Source: Lysinibacillus sp. G4S2 (GTDB lineage: Bacteria; Bacillota; Bacilli; Bacillales_A; Planococcaceae). Taken from it: a stretch of 64,000 bases of DNA. Below, one piece after another: positions 17,898 through 27,444 of the stretch; position 1 is the stretch's first letter; every line of letters begins with the position of its first letter. Made by a program: the position numbers and the translations under genes. Below the pieces are notes generated by a model. That model saw only the letters and a program-made list of their open reading frames with translations, ran no database searches and was not told where the DNA came from. Where the stretch lies: NCBI RefSeq assembly GCF_030348505.1, contig NZ_JAUCFJ010000002.1, positions 3,228,001-3,292,000 of the forward strand. The letters are read 5' to 3'.

Positions 17898-19110
17898 GAT
17901 TTTCTTCCTTTCGATATGCAGAAATAATATAAATTGGATTTAATGGGACAAAACGTGTCATATCTAAAATTGGTTTACTGCGTGCAAGCTGTGCCTGTAA
18001 TATGTCAACAGCAAAGCCACAAGCCTTAAACGCTTCGACTGCCTTATATAAATTTTCAATGGTTGCAGCGTTCAATACAATGCGACCATTTGGCTTCAAT
18101 CGAGTACAGCACATTTGTAATAGCTCCACCATTTCGCCTCCTGTGCCGCCGATAAAAATCGCATCCGGATCAGGGAAGTTATCCAGTCCTGCAGGTGCTT
18201 TACTATGAATAGCTGTTATATCAACACGGAATTTCTGCTGATTTTGCAGGCAATTTTCTAAATCAGGTGCATTTTTCTCCACCGCATATACTTGACCTTC
18301 TGGTGCAAGCTTACCAGCCTCAATCGCCATAGACCCTGTGCATGTACCTACGTCCCAAACGATGCTATCCTTTTGTAGCTGCATCGCTTGTAAACTTAAG
18401 ACACGAATTTCTTTTTTCGTAATAAGCCCTTTATCCGGCTTACGCTGTGAGAATTCTTCATCATCGATACCGAGCGTATAGCGTTTCGGTTCTGATATTT
18501 GTTTTAATATTACGACATTTAAAGGAGAAAAGTCTGTAGTCTCTAATTCATCAAGAGAATACGAGCCACATTTTTCATTAATGCCCTGTAAATTTTCTGC
18601 TACAAATGTGCTGTATTCTGTCATACCAAAATGCTTTAAATAGCGTGCTAGCTCATTAGGATTATTATCAGCATCTGTTAAAAGGGCTACTTTCTTTTTC
18701 CCATCAATACGTTGCGCCAAGCCTTTCATAGAGCGTCCATGAATACTTGTGACATAAGCATCCTGCCAGCTTTCTCCCATCTTCGAAAAAGCAAGCTGTA
18801 CCGAGCTCATATATGGGTAAACCTCAATGTCTAGCTTTTTCGCTAAATACCCACCGATTCCGTAAAATAATGGATCACCCGACGCTAGAATAACAGTATT
18901 TCTTGTTTCTGCAGATAATCTTTCAACAAGCGCTGTAAGACCACCTTTAATCAATATTTTTTCTCCAGTAAAGCTCGGGAAAAATTCTAGAACACGCTCC
19001 CCACCAACAAGTACCTCACAGTCTTCAATCCACTGTACATATTGCGGTAGTAAGCTTTCTTGTCCGTTATCCCCGATCCCAATCAATTTCATCGATCGAT
19101 GCAATGTCAT
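17890..19110 (-). CDS. cbiET: Precorrin-6B methyltransferase fusion CbiE-CbiT (C5/C15 methylation and C12 decarboxylation)
   Basis: 406-residue fusion equivalent to CobL. The CbiE half (about 7-200) begins [14 protein letters not shown] and contains the [19 protein letters not shown] segment. The CbiT half (about 215-400) has the class I methyltransferase motif [20 protein letters not shown] and [11 protein letters not shown]. The ATG at 19110 has an AGGAAGGG site about 8 nt upstream and gives a 44-bp overlap with the end of cbiD. The fused form is also found in the P. megaterium operon. Confidence 0.94.
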   Translation of the reverse strand: MTLHRSMKLIGIGDNGQESLLPQYVQWIEDCEVLVGGERVLEFFPSFTGEKILIKGGLTALVERLSAETRNTVILASGDPLFYGIGGYLAKKLDIEVYPYMSSVQLAFSKMGESWQDAYVTSIHGRSMKGLAQRIDGKKKVALLTDADNNPNELARYLKHFGMTEYSTFVAENLQGINEKCGSYSLDELETTDFSPLNVVILKQISEPKRYTLGIDDEEFSQRKPDKGLITKKEIRVLSLQAMQLQKDSIVWDVGTCTGSMAIEAGKLAPEGQVYAVEKNAPDLENCLQNQQKFRVDITAIHSKAPAGLDNFPDPDAIFIGGTGGEMVELLQMCCTRLKPNGRIVLNAATIENLYKAVEAFKACGFAVDILQAQLARSKPILDMTRFVPLNPIYIISAYRKEENHE

Positions 19111-20200
19111 CAGCCCTTCCTAATAATTGTCCCTGCATCGAATAGATCGATGTGGAAAGCGTTAAACCGCCTCTAACATGATGTAATGAAGAATAGCAAC
19201 AAGCCTCACATAAATGGTAAAAGAAAGCATCATAGCCCTTCTCTGCCATAATTTCGCCGACTTGTGAAGCTGTATTGGCCTCGCGAACCTCACCTACGGT
19301 CACTTCATCTGCACCAATATCCACTGCTAATTGTGCTAAAAAGTTAAAATCAATCGGAGCACTTTTGGAATGTACCATCATGACCCCTTGTGCCACCTTC
19401 GAAAATTTACCCATCATACCAACTAGTGAAACTTGTTTAATACCAAGTCGTTTACAATGCTTTAATGTAAAGCCAACAAAGTCGCCCATCTCTATAAACG
19501 CTTCCTCTGGCAAATGAGGATACTGTGCCATCCCAAATTTTTCACTGCGTCCACCAGTAGTCACGACTAAATGTTCACAGCCAGCTGCCTTTGCAACACT
19601 GATAGCTTGAACGATACTTGCCATATAAGCGGAACTTGAAAAAGGCACGACGGTTCCCCTTGTGCCTAAAATGGAGATGCCTCCAATAATACCAAGTCGC
19701 CCATTTAACGTTTTTTTTGCAATTTCCTCACCTTCAGGGACAGAAATCACTACATTGACGCCTCTGTCAATTTCAAAATCGTCAAGCACACCCTGTACAG
19801 TACTATGAATCATCTTCCGTGGCACAGGATTAATCGCCGCTTCGCCAACAGGTACTGGTAAGCCGGGCTTTGTTACGCGCCCGACACCAATCCCTCCGTC
19901 TAAATGAATGCCCGGTGTGTCTGCCCAGCTCACTGTACCAATAATAAGTGCCTTATGTGTAGCATCTGGATCATCACCAGCATCTTTAATCGTTTCACAA
20001 CTTACAGCATTATTCTGAAATGTACATTTTTCTATCGTAAAGGTTGCATCTCGCCCAATCGGCAAATGAATTGTACTTGTTTCTTGCTCTTCATTTGAAA
20101 TTAAGGCCAGTAATGCAGCCTTCGTTACAGCAGTTGCACAGGCTCCCGTTGTATAACCGTGACGCATGTCCTTGGGATCCTTTTTAGGCTTCCGCTCCAT
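19067..20200 (-). CDS. cbiD: Cobalt-precorrin-5B C1-methyltransferase
   Basis: 377-residue methylase of the anaerobic pathway with a fold unlike the other corrin methylases. Seen signatures: [21 protein letters not shown] at the N-terminus (residues about 13-33), [30 protein letters not shown] and [19 protein letters not shown]. It overlaps cbiC by one base (TAATG) and cbiET by 44 bp, so translation is likely coupled. Confidence 0.95.
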   Translation of the reverse strand: MERKPKKDPKDMRHGYTTGACATAVTKAALLALISNEEQETSTIHLPIGRDATFTIEKCTFQNNAVSCETIKDAGDDPDATHKALIIGTVSWADTPGIHLDGGIGVGRVTKPGLPVPVGEAAINPVPRKMIHSTVQGVLDDFEIDRGVNVVISVPEGEEIAKKTLNGRLGIIGGISILGTRGTVVPFSSSAYMASIVQAISVAKAAGCEHLVVTTGGRSEKFGMAQYPHLPEEAFIEMGDFVGFTLKHCKRLGIKQVSLVGMMGKFSKVAQGVMMVHSKSAPIDFNFLAQLAVDIGADEVTVGEVREANTASQVGEIMAEKGYDAFFYHLCEACCYSSLHHVRGGLTLSTSIYSMQGQLLGRADDIASIDEIDWDRG

Positions 20201-20859
20201 TATTTTTTCGCCTGTTCATCCGCTAAAAGTGAAACAGCATTCAATGCGGCAACCGTCACTGTACTACCGCCTTTACGACCAACATTTGTAATATACGGAA
20301 TACCTTCTAGTTTCAACAGCTCTTCCTTTGACTCAGCAGCAGAAACGAAGCCAACTGGCATACCAATAATTAAATCTGGTTTCGCTAAGCCTTCTTTAAT
20401 TAAACGAATTAATTCAAGCAATGCTGTCGGTGCATTACCAATTGCATAAATACCACCTTTATGTAATTTAGCAGCCTTTTGCATAGAGATAATCGCACGC
20501 GTAGTGTTTTGTTTTTTCGCTTCAATTGAAACGTCTTCATCTGCAATATAGCAGTGTAAATCGCCACCATGCTTTTGGAAGCGTTTTTTCCCTGAACCAC
20601 TTTCAATCATTTGCACATCTGCAATGACATGGCGACCTGCAAGAATTGATTTAATACCTGCTTCAATCGCTCCTGGTGTAATAATAACGCTACGTCCTAG
20701 TTCAAAGTCAGCAGAAGCATGAATGATGCGGCGTACAATTTTCCACTCGTCTTCTGAGAAATTATGCTCGCCCATTTCCTCTGCAATAATTGAAAAACTG
20801 TAATCGTAAATTTTATCTGGGTCTACTGTTAATGGTTTGAAATCTGTTTTAAAGTCCAT
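20200..20859 (-). CDS. cbiC: Cobalt-precorrin-8 methylmutase
   Basis: Moves the C11 methyl group to C12 to give cobyrinic acid. The 219-residue protein carries the conserved RRIIHASADFELGRSVIITP segment with the catalytic histidine, RHVIADVQMIESG, and GIYAIGNAPTALLELIRLI with the GMPVGFVSAAESKEEL block. AGGAGG lies upstream of the ATG. It follows cbiJ by 12 bp. Confidence 0.95.
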   Translation of the reverse strand: MDFKTDFKPLTVDPDKIYDYSFSIIAEEMGEHNFSEDEWKIVRRIIHASADFELGRSVIITPGAIEAGIKSILAGRHVIADVQMIESGSGKKRFQKHGGDLHCYIADEDVSIEAKKQNTTRAIISMQKAAKLHKGGIYAIGNAPTALLELIRLIKEGLAKPDLIIGMPVGFVSAAESKEELLKLEGIPYITNVGRKGGSTVTVAALNAVSLLADEQAKK

Positions 20860-20871
20860 CTGGATTGCCTC

Positions 20872-21633
20872 CTAAAGTGTGTTTTGTACAGCTTGTAATA
20901 CATCTTCGAATGTAGAATATTGCTGTCCGTATTTTATATTTGGTCTTGCAATTAAAATCGTTTCAATGCCACATGCAAGGGCAGCGTCTAGCTTTTCATC
21001 CACCGAGCCTACCTTGCCGCTTTCTTTCGTAATCATCAATGTCACATCATATTGACGAAACAGTGCTTCGTTTAATTCCTTTGAAAAAGGGCCCTGTATC
21101 GCTACGATATCTTTTTGTGCCACACCAAGTGCTTCACATTTTTCCATATTATCGAGTCGAGGAAGCATGCGCGCGATCACTCGCGTATTTTCTAAACCAT
21201 GTAATACCTTTGTAAAGGTAGCAAGCGTTTTACTGCCCGTCGTCAGCATGATAACACCACGTTTTTCAGCTGCTAAGTGGGCAGCCTCCTCGTAATCTTT
21301 CACAACCGTAATAAGGGGATGTGCATAATGTTCATGGGCACGTTCATAGCGAATATACGGTACATTTGCTTGCTCCGCTGCTGCCATCGCATTTTTTGAA
21401 GCTTCTTCAGCAAATGGATGAGAGGCATCTACAACTAAACGGTACCCTTGCTCTGTGATAATCGTCGCCATTTCCTCAGCTGTTAATCGTCCGACTAAAT
21501 GAGGAAGGCCCACTTCTGCAAGGCTTGAAGCGGCTGATTCAGTAACGACGGTTGCCGTCACAGCGTAACCCGCTGACTGTAATTCAAGTGCTAGATTCCT
21601 TGCATCACTCGTCCCTGCTAACATGAAAATCAT
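20872..21633 (-). CDS. cbiJ: Cobalt-precorrin-6A reductase
   Basis: NAD(P)H-dependent reductase of 253 residues (CbiJ/CobK). Seen features are IFMLAGTSDARNLALELQSA at the N-terminus, VVDASHPFAEEASKNAM, the IMLTTGSKTLATF segment and LMITKESGKVGSVDEKLDAA near the C-terminus. The start overlaps the cbiX stop in an ATGA arrangement. Confidence 0.93.
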   Translation of the reverse strand: MIFMLAGTSDARNLALELQSAGYAVTATVVTESAASSLAEVGLPHLVGRLTAEEMATIITEQGYRLVVDASHPFAEEASKNAMAAAEQANVPYIRYERAHEHYAHPLITVVKDYEEAAHLAAEKRGVIMLTTGSKTLATFTKVLHGLENTRVIARMLPRLDNMEKCEALGVAQKDIVAIQGPFSKELNEALFRQYDVTLMITKESGKVGSVDEKLDAALACGIETILIARPNIKYGQQYSTFEDVLQAVQNTL

Positions 21634-22598
21634 TGCACCGGCTCCTCTTCATGGTGATGATCGTGGTCATGGTCATGGTCGTGATTGTGGTGTTCATGGT
21701 CATGGTCGTGATTGTGGTGTTCATGGTCATGGTCGTGATCATGGTGGTCATGTCCATGGTCGTGGTCATGATGGTGATGATGATGCGCATGACCATGCAC
21801 CGCCGCATAAGCACGATAGTTTTCTAAATCTTGCATGCCTGTTGATGTACCATTCACAGCTTGCTCAATACGCTCTAATAACACATTTTGCAAACGCTCA
21901 TGATAGCCAAAATAGTTGGCAATTTGAATATCACAGTCAGGATATTTTTCGTTAAACTGCTTACACATACCATTCATACGTTCCATGAGGATACCTGTGA
22001 ATAAAAAGTACGGTAGCATAATGATTTTTTTAGCACCAAGCTTCACACAGCGCTCAATACCTTCTTCAACACGAGGATCTGTCACACCCATAAAGGCGCT
22101 TTCCACAAACTGAACCGGAAGTTTTTCCCACAACAGGCGTGTAATCTTATAAAAATCACCATTTGCAGATGGGTCACTACCGCCTCGTGCAATTAATAAA
22201 ATGGCAGTATCCTTATGTTCTTCTTCCACATTGAATCCAATTTCTGCTAAACGGTCTTCTAAAATAGCAAATATTTCTTCATGGATTCCGATTGTTTGGC
22301 CATATGTGAACGTTATATTTGGATAATGCTCACGCGCATGTTCGATTTCTGCTGGAATATGCAGTTTTGAATGTCCCGCATGAAGAAGAATAATCGGAAT
22401 AACATGCACCTCTGTAGCGCCCTTCTTCACACAGTTCGTAATACCTTCTTCAATGTTCGGCGAGGCAAACTCTAAAAAACATGTTTCTACTAAAAAACTC
22501 TCATCAATACGAGGTGTCATTTGCTCGATAAACGTGCGTACCTCATCATTTCCTGCTGCTAAACGGCTCCCGTGGCCGACAAATAAAATTGCTTTCAT
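21630..22598 (-). CDS. cbiX: Sirohydrochlorin cobaltochelatase with histidine-rich tail
   Basis: Long-form chelatase of 322 residues that inserts Co2+ into sirohydrochlorin. Two similar halves are seen: ILFVGHGSRLAAGNDEV (His in GHGS) and ILLIARGGSDPSANGDFYK, each with a distal PIILLHAGHSK or LPYFLFTGIL block. The final 50 or so residues are almost only His, Asp and Glu, a likely Co2+ reservoir. The ATG at 22598 has a GAGGGG site and begins the canonical MKAILFVGHG; an upstream in-frame start at 22625 lacks support. The His-tract DNA is a CATGGT-type repeat that could slip, so its length may vary between strains. Confidence 0.94.
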   Translation of the reverse strand: MKAILFVGHGSRLAAGNDEVRTFIEQMTPRIDESFLVETCFLEFASPNIEEGITNCVKKGATEVHVIPIILLHAGHSKLHIPAEIEHAREHYPNITFTYGQTIGIHEEIFAILEDRLAEIGFNVEEEHKDTAILLIARGGSDPSANGDFYKITRLLWEKLPVQFVESAFMGVTDPRVEEGIERCVKLGAKKIIMLPYFLFTGILMERMNGMCKQFNEKYPDCDIQIANYFGYHERLQNVLLERIEQAVNGTSTGMQDLENYRAYAAVHGHAHHHHHHDHDHGHDHHDHDHDHEHHNHDHDHEHHNHDHDHDHDHHHEEEPVQ

Positions 22599-22612
22599 CT
22601 CATTACCCCTCA

Positions 22613-24286
22613 CTAGTCGCCGCATGGAGCTGGCTCAACTTTTATTTTTGAAGACATATCCTGATACGTAAAATGAAGTATCTTTTTCACACGTTTGAAG
22701 TATTTAAACAAACGTTCATTTGGATGTGCATTTGCTTTATACTCTTCGATAATGTCTGTAATTAGCGGTATAAGCTGCTCAGGCTCTAAGCCCTCAACAA
22801 CAGGCTGGGCCGCATGTGCTGTACGGCCAACCGGCTTAGCACCAATAAAAACATCAAACTTACTTTTGCGATAAACAATCCCAATATCATCAAATACCGC
22901 TCGATAACATGCCATACCACAGCCGTTAAAACCAATATTTAACGTTTTCGGTAACGACATTCCCCCAAGCTTTTCTTGAATCTCTTCTGCATAAGGAATC
23001 GAATCGAACTTTTCTCCGTAACAGAAGTCACAAGCCTTTAACGAAAGCACGTCACCAATTGGTGCTAGTAAAAAGCCAACTTCACGAAGCTTTGCTGTAA
23101 TCTCTTCAGGCGCAGCTGTTGGAATTTTCAAATGAATTTGATGGTCTGGTGTATACTCCATCGTGCCTTCCTCTCCAACAACTTCTGCTAAAGTCATCAT
23201 TTGTTGAGGAGAAAAGAACTTATTGGCTACTCCTGGACTAACAGCTAATTCAAAAATAGATTCAATTTTTTGGTGAATAAGCTTGGGTGTTGCCTTCACA
23301 GCACTTGTTCCCTTCACCATCGCTAGTGCTGTTGTCGCCATTTCAAGTGATGACTTTTTTTTAGGCTTTGGTTCTGGTGTTATCGCTAAACTGGACTTGA
23401 TTCGATTTGCATTAGGATCTGTCGCAAAATCATTACGCGCCTGTCCTGTTTCTTGATTCATTGCCCACGGTTCATTTTCTTCTTTCAGTCGTTGATGTGG
23501 TCGTAACGGTTGTTTTTCTTCGCCAAGTGTATATTTACGCTGATAACCACGTGGCGTAATCATTTTATTGTCGTAGAAGAACGTTGATGAATTTCCAATC
23601 ACAACGGTTGTTAGCATACCAATATCGTGTTCTAGCATTTCTGCCAAAGTTGTCATTGTAATTTCCTGGCGTTCACGATACGCGCTTTTCACAAGTCCTA
23701 CCGGCGTATCTGGAGAGCGATATTCTAATAAAATTCGTTGTGCCTCCACAATTTGTCTCGTACGACGACCACTCTTTGGGTTATAAAGAGCAATAACAAA
23801 ATCCGCCATTGCGGCTGCTTCTACTCGTTTTGCAATTAAATTCCAAGGCGTTAAGTGGTCACTTAAACTAATCGTACAGGCGTCATGCATAATCGGAGCA
23901 CCTAGTAAACTTGCACACGAATTGATAGCCGAAATACCCGGAACAATTTCTACCTCAACACCAGTTGCTTCCGTCCAGCCTAGCTCGATTAATACCTCAT
24001 ACACTAATCCCGCCATGCCATAGACACCAGCATCTCCGCTCGAAATAACAGATACGATACTGCCTGCCTCTGCTTGGCGGACCGCTTCCTGTGCACGTGA
24101 AACCTCTTCTGTCATACCGGTACTAATAATTGACTTTGCACTTACTAAATCCTGAATAAGTTCAACATAAGTTTTATAGCCTATGATCATATCACTTTGT
24201 TGTAGTGCCTCCACAGCACGAGTCGTAATATGTTTAAAATCTCCAGGTCCAAAGCCAACTACGAAAATCTTCCCTTTTTGCGACAT
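22613..24286 (-). CDS. cbiH: Precorrin-3B C17-methyltransferase fused to a Fe-S nitrite/sulfite reductase-like domain (CbiH60 type)
   Basis: 557-residue fusion. Residues 1-245 form a tetrapyrrole methylase (FVVGFGPGDFKHITTRAVEA; SSGDAGVYGMAGL; IVPGISAINSCASLLGAPIM). After a charged linker, residues about 345-545 resemble the nitrite/sulfite reductase ferredoxin-like half plus 4Fe-4S half. Cys419, Cys422, Cys456 and Cys460 are placed to bind a 4Fe-4S cluster. This matches CbiH60 of P. megaterium, which carries out the ring-contraction methylation with cobalt-factor III. It lies 14 bp upstream of cbiX and 4 bp downstream of the ferredoxin gene, its likely partner. Confidence 0.92.
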   Translation of the reverse strand: MSQKGKIFVVGFGPGDFKHITTRAVEALQQSDMIIGYKTYVELIQDLVSAKSIISTGMTEEVSRAQEAVRQAEAGSIVSVISSGDAGVYGMAGLVYEVLIELGWTEATGVEVEIVPGISAINSCASLLGAPIMHDACTISLSDHLTPWNLIAKRVEAAAMADFVIALYNPKSGRRTRQIVEAQRILLEYRSPDTPVGLVKSAYRERQEITMTTLAEMLEHDIGMLTTVVIGNSSTFFYDNKMITPRGYQRKYTLGEEKQPLRPHQRLKEENEPWAMNQETGQARNDFATDPNANRIKSSLAITPEPKPKKKSSLEMATTALAMVKGTSAVKATPKLIHQKIESIFELAVSPGVANKFFSPQQMMTLAEVVGEEGTMEYTPDHQIHLKIPTAAPEEITAKLREVGFLLAPIGDVLSLKACDFCYGEKFDSIPYAEEIQEKLGGMSLPKTLNIGFNGCGMACYRAVFDDIGIVYRKSKFDVFIGAKPVGRTAHAAQPVVEGLEPEQLIPLITDIIEEYKANAHPNERLFKYFKRVKKILHFTYQDMSSKIKVEPAPCGD

Positions 24287-24290
24287 TTTG

Positions 24291-24662
24291 TTACCCCTCT
24301 TTCACCTTTTCAATACCTTTAATGGCTGTTGTTTGTGCTGTACGCTGTAACGAACCTTCACGCAGTGTAAAGACATGCTCATTATGTAACGATTCGTGAT
24401 TTAAATCTTGAACAAGTGCCCGCGCATGCTCTGTGGTCGGCACACGGTACCAATTCCCTTGAGGATAAGCGATGACAACACAAGCATCCTTACACCTACC
24501 ATTACAGCGTGTCCTTGTCGTATGTATTTCCTTATCAATCGCCAGCAACTGAATTTCATCACGGATTGCCTGTGTAATTTCCTCTCCATCTTTTTTCATA
24601 CAGCTACTGCCATTGCAAATAAAAAGATGCGTTTTCATCCCCTCTAAATTCCATGTTGTCAT
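24291..24662 (-). CDS. cbiW: Thioredoxin-like 2Fe-2S ferredoxin (CbiW type)
   Basis: 123-residue first gene of the cobalamin operon. Cysteines at 16, 21, 53, 57 and 61 (FICNGSSC and RTRCNGRCKDACVV) match thioredoxin-like 2Fe-2S ferredoxins. In P. megaterium cbiW holds the same first position; its exact function is not settled. A role as electron donor to the neighbouring Fe-S methyltransferase or to a reductase is inference. The ATG at 24662 has a GAGGGGAG site upstream; an internal ATG at 24638 is less well spaced. Confidence 0.88.
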   Translation of the reverse strand: MTTWNLEGMKTHLFICNGSSCMKKDGEEITQAIRDEIQLLAIDKEIHTTRTRCNGRCKDACVVIAYPQGNWYRVPTTEHARALVQDLNHESLHNEHVFTLREGSLQRTAQTTAIKGIEKVKEG

Positions 24663-24698
24663 TGTTGTTCTCCCCTCATTTGCTTTTAGGAAAAAGAA

Positions 24699-24732
24699 AA
24701 AACCTTTACTCTAGACGAAGAGTAAAGGTTTT
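24699..24732 (-). terminator. Expression-platform terminator of the cobalamin riboswitch
   Basis: On the minus strand AAAACCTTTACTCT and its partner AGAGTAAAGGTTTT form a 14-bp stem followed by a T-run. It lies after the aptamer and before cbiW, as expected for B12-dependent transcription termination. Confidence 0.85.
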
Positions 24733-24814
24733 GTAGAAGCCAAATTAAAACGAATATATACAGGTACTCGCTCTCGCTTCAACTTCTCCCTCCGAAAAGT
24801 TTGCATGCATTTAT

Positions 24815-24985
24815 CGCAATAAGCAGGTTTCCTGACTTAAGCTTCCTTTTACTTTCGCGCCTTCCCGAGTTTTCACTAGTGGCATTTGCGATTTCATCAG
24901 CTATTACAGTAGCGGGGGCTGTATCGGATTTTCACCGATTTCCCTATTATCTCGAAAATATTCGAGCACTTATTGACGTTTTTAT
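24815..24985 (-). promoter_or_regulatory. Cobalamin riboswitch upstream of the cbi operon
   Basis: Read on the minus strand, the leader has the aptamer landmarks in order: AAATCGGTGAAAATCCGAT, CAGCCCCCGCTACTGTAAT, GAAATCGCAAATGCCACTAG with a following CGGGAAGGCG, and the B12 box AAGTCAGGAAACCTGCTTAT. A strong terminator follows before cbiW. Binding of adenosylcobalamin should shut off the 17-gene operon. Confidence 0.92.
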
Positions 24986-25023
24986 ATGAAATTGTATTTT
25001 TTATGTAATAGAAATCTGTCTCT

Positions 25024-25051
25024 ATCATAGCTTATTTTTTTAAAATTTCAA
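25024..25051 (-). promoter_or_regulatory. Probable sigma-A promoter of the cbi operon
   Basis: On the minus strand, TTGAAA and TATGAT are 16 bp apart and lie directly upstream of the riboswitch aptamer. Transcription would begin near 25017. Confidence 0.55.
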
Positions 25052-25240
25052 TATTTCTTTCTTAATTTGTGGCATTTTTATTAATTATTCAGCAAATTTC
25101 CCCTAGAAAAAAGGGAAATTCCTCTTCTGTATTATCCGAATTTTCTACAATGCCCCTCAATTTAAAAAATTTTTCATAAAAAAGATAGCTTGTTTACGGA
25201 AATTCATGTTACACTTTGTCGTGAAATCTCACAACTTCAT

Positions 25241-25406
25241 CTTTTTTCGGTGCGAATTGTTCATCAATTCGCTTAAAAGGGAAGCCGGTTTAAGTCCGGC
25301 GCGGTCCCGCCACTGTACTAGGGAGTTTTATAGATAATGTCACTGTCCAAAGGATGGGAAGGCCTATAAAACGTTGAACTAAAGCCAGGAGACCTGCCGA
25401 AAAATA
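25241..25406 (+). promoter_or_regulatory. Cobalamin riboswitch upstream of cbiMNQO
   Basis: Landmarks in order on the plus strand: a P1 strand TTTTTTCGG, then AAAGGGAAGCCGGTTTAAGT with CCGGCGCGGTCCCGCCACTG, then TGGGAAGGCCTATAAAACG, then the B12 box AAAGCCAGGAGACCTGCC and the closing P1 strand CCGAAAAA. A terminator hairpin follows at 25479. It is divergent from, and only about 250 bp away from, the other cobalamin riboswitch. Confidence 0.95.
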
Positions 25407-25478
25407 AGTGATCGTTTCAACCTACGAGGATAGGTGTGCGCCTAGCAGATTAGATTTTTAATTACTTTTTTAGCTATG

Positions 25479-25511
25479 CACTTTTCCTGAATCGGAGAAG
25501 TGTTTTTTTTA
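25479..25511 (+). terminator. Expression-platform terminator before cbiM
   Basis: CACTTTTCC pairs with GGAGAAGTG and is followed by eight T. It sits between the aptamer and cbiM, so B12 binding would terminate the leader transcript. The 25530-25640 stretch after it is a leader segment in which I see only the ribosome binding site. Confidence 0.85.
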
Positions 25512-25647
25512 TCTTCATTTTCATCTCAAGGTGGTAGATGCGTACAGATATGGTTCCGGTTGAGGAGCAAAACACCTATTTTATGGCAAGGTGAAATAAT
25601 TTCGTTCGCACGCTAATTCGAAAATTTTAATGTAAGGAGGAGAGATT

Positions 25648-26394
25648 TTGAAATTCTCAGGTTGGAAGCTTAGTTATTTCTTACTGGCATTTTTATTCGT
25701 GCCAAATCGTGCATTTGCTATGCATATCATGGAGGGCTTTTTGCCGATTGAATGGGCAATTTTTTGGTGGGTCATTTCCATTCCATTTATTATTTTAGGA
25801 TTACGTTCAATTCGCAAAACCATTGATGAAAATCCTGAAACAAAAATGATACTAGGTTTATCGGGTGCCTTCGCCTTTGTGCTATCAGCCTTAAAAATCC
25901 CTTCTGTAACAGGGAGTTGCTCGCACCCGACAGGAGTTGGACTTGGGACTGTTCTTTTTGGGCCACTAGCTATGAGTGTGATCGGGACAATCGTATTATT
26001 ATTCCAATCTTTACTTTTAGCACATGGTGGACTTACAACTTTAGGGGCAAACGCCTTTTCCATGGCAATTGTTGGTCCTATTATTGCTTACTATGTTTTT
26101 AAAGGCTCACAAAAAATAGGGCTATCATTTTCCATAGCTGTCTTTTTAGCAGCAATGCTTGGTGACTTAGGTACATATGTTGTCACTTCTGTACAGTTAG
26201 CTCTTGCCTTCCCTTCTGAAGTAGGAGGATTTATGGCTTCATTCACAAAATTTGCTGGTATTTTTGCATTAACACAAATTCCTCTCGCTATTAGTGAAGG
26301 AATTTTAACAGTGATCGTTATGAACTTCTTGAAAAAATATAATTTGAGCGAACTAAAAGCATTACGTGTTTTCTCAGCAAAGGAGGCACACTAA
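25648..26394 (+). CDS. cbiM: Cobalt ECF transporter S component CbiM
   Basis: Substrate-binding membrane subunit, 248 residues. A signal peptide (1-24, ending NRAFA) precedes the mature N-terminus MHIMEG, whose Met-His residues bind Co2+ in this family. Six or so membrane segments follow, including the [25 protein letters not shown] block, whose SCSHPTG part is diagnostic. It starts at TTG 25648 behind an AAGGAGG site. Cobalt brought in feeds the CbiX chelatase of the divergent operon. Confidence 0.94.
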   Translation: MKFSGWKLSYFLLAFLFVPNRAFAMHIMEGFLPIEWAIFWWVISIPFIILGLRSIRKTIDENPETKMILGLSGAFAFVLSALKIPSVTGSCSHPTGVGLGTVLFGPLAMSVIGTIVLLFQSLLLAHGGLTTLGANAFSMAIVGPIIAYYVFKGSQKIGLSFSIAVFLAAMLGDLGTYVVTSVQLALAFPSEVGGFMASFTKFAGIFALTQIPLAISEGILTVIVMNFLKKYNLSELKALRVFSAKEAH

Positions 26395-26395
26395 T

Positions 26396-26668
26396 ATGAA
26401 AAAAAATTTACTGCTCCTAGCAATTGTTGTGTTTCTAGCAATCTTCCCTCTCTTTATCCAAAAAGGTGCAGAATTTGAAGGGGCTGATGGCCAAGCAGAA
26501 GCAGCGATTAGTGAAATTAACGCTGACTACGAACCTTGGTTTGAAAGCATATGGGAGCCACCGAGTGGTGAAATTGAAAGCTTATTATTCGCACTACAAG
26601 CTGCTATCGGCGCTGGATTTATCGGCTATTTTATCGGCTTAATGCGCGGCAAACATAAAGAAGGTTAA
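26396..26668 (+). CDS. cbiN: Cobalt transport protein CbiN
   Basis: 90-residue accessory subunit of the CbiMNQO transporter. An N-terminal helix (KNLLLLAIVVFLAIFPLFI), an extracellular loop with GADGQAEAAI and YEPWFESIWEPPSGEIESLL, and a C-terminal helix (LQAAIGAGFIGYFIGLM) match CbiN. The ATG at 26396 follows the cbiM stop by one base and has AAGGAGG 9 nt upstream. CbiN is reported to be needed for cobalt loading of CbiM. Confidence 0.92.
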   Translation: MKKNLLLLAIVVFLAIFPLFIQKGAEFEGADGQAEAAISEINADYEPWFESIWEPPSGEIESLLFALQAAIGAGFIGYFIGLMRGKHKEG

Positions 26669-26673
26669 ACGCT

Positions 26674-27444
26674 ATGTTACTCATTGATAAGTATGCATAT
26701 ATGAATAAACTAGCGTCTGTTCATCCGCTAGAAAAAATGACGTTATCCCTGGGATTACTATTATTGTCGCTTATCATTAGAGATGAACGAATTTCACTCA
26801 TTACATTTATTGTGATGAGTGCTTTTATCATTCTAAGCGCAAAAATTCCATTTAAATATTATGCAAAACTACTATTGCTACCAGGATTTTTTTTACTTTC
26901 AAGTTTAGTATCCATATTAATTTCTATAGCACCATCAACAAGCACGCTACCTGCTCACATATGGTCTTTCACTGTAAATAATTGGACAATTTTCGTCAGC
27001 AGTGCAAGCATAACGATAGCACAGCAGCTTTTTTTCATCGTCCTTGGCAGCACTAGTTGTTTGTATTTTTTAATTCTTACAACATCGGTACAATCAATTT
27101 GCTATGTTCTACGACAATGGCGACTTCCTGTTTTATTTGTAGAGCTAGTAGAATTAACGTATCGTTTTATTTTTATATTTTTAGACAGTATGCAAAAAAT
27201 TCATCTTGCCCAGCAGGCTCGCTTAGGTTACCGCTCCCCTATGCAGTGGCTACGCTCCATATCAATGCTGATTGCAGCGTTATTAGCAGAGCTGTTTCAA
27301 CGAAGTCGTGAGCTAAACAATGCAATGGAAGCACGCGGTGGCGAAACTGTCTATTGGCAAGAGAATGTTACCTATTGCATGAAAAACTGGCTAGGTATTG
27401 CTACTATCTTTATTTCCCTCATCATTTATGGAGGTTTTTTCTGA
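26674..27444 (+). CDS. cbiQ: ECF transporter T component CbiQ
   Basis: Transmembrane coupling subunit of 256 residues linking CbiM to the ATPase. It has about five membrane helices, and the coupling-helix region shows EARGGETVYW near residues 210-220 and RSRELNNAMEARG, typical of T components. The N-terminal SVHPLEKMTLSLGLLL segment also fits the family. The stop overlaps the cbiO start (TGATG). Confidence 0.92.
   Translation: MLLIDKYAYMNKLASVHPLEKMTLSLGLLLLSLIIRDERISLITFIVMSAFIILSAKIPFKYYAKLLLLPGFFLLSSLVSILISIAPSTSTLPAHIWSFTVNNWTIFVSSASITIAQQLFFIVLGSTSCLYFLILTTSVQSICYVLRQWRLPVLFVELVELTYRFIFIFLDSMQKIHLAQQARLGYRSPMQWLRSISMLIAALLAELFQRSRELNNAMEARGGETVYWQENVTYCMKNWLGIATIFISLIIYGGFF

Noticed and set aside
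21605-21955. Open frames rich in Met, Thr or Val opposite and beside the cbiX His tract
   Set aside because: They are other-frame readings of the repetitive His-tail DNA of cbiX, without ribosome binding sites.
25530-25640. Possible second RNA element between the cbiM riboswitch terminator and cbiM
   Set aside because: Some short pairing is possible, but no landmark of a known riboswitch or T-box was found.
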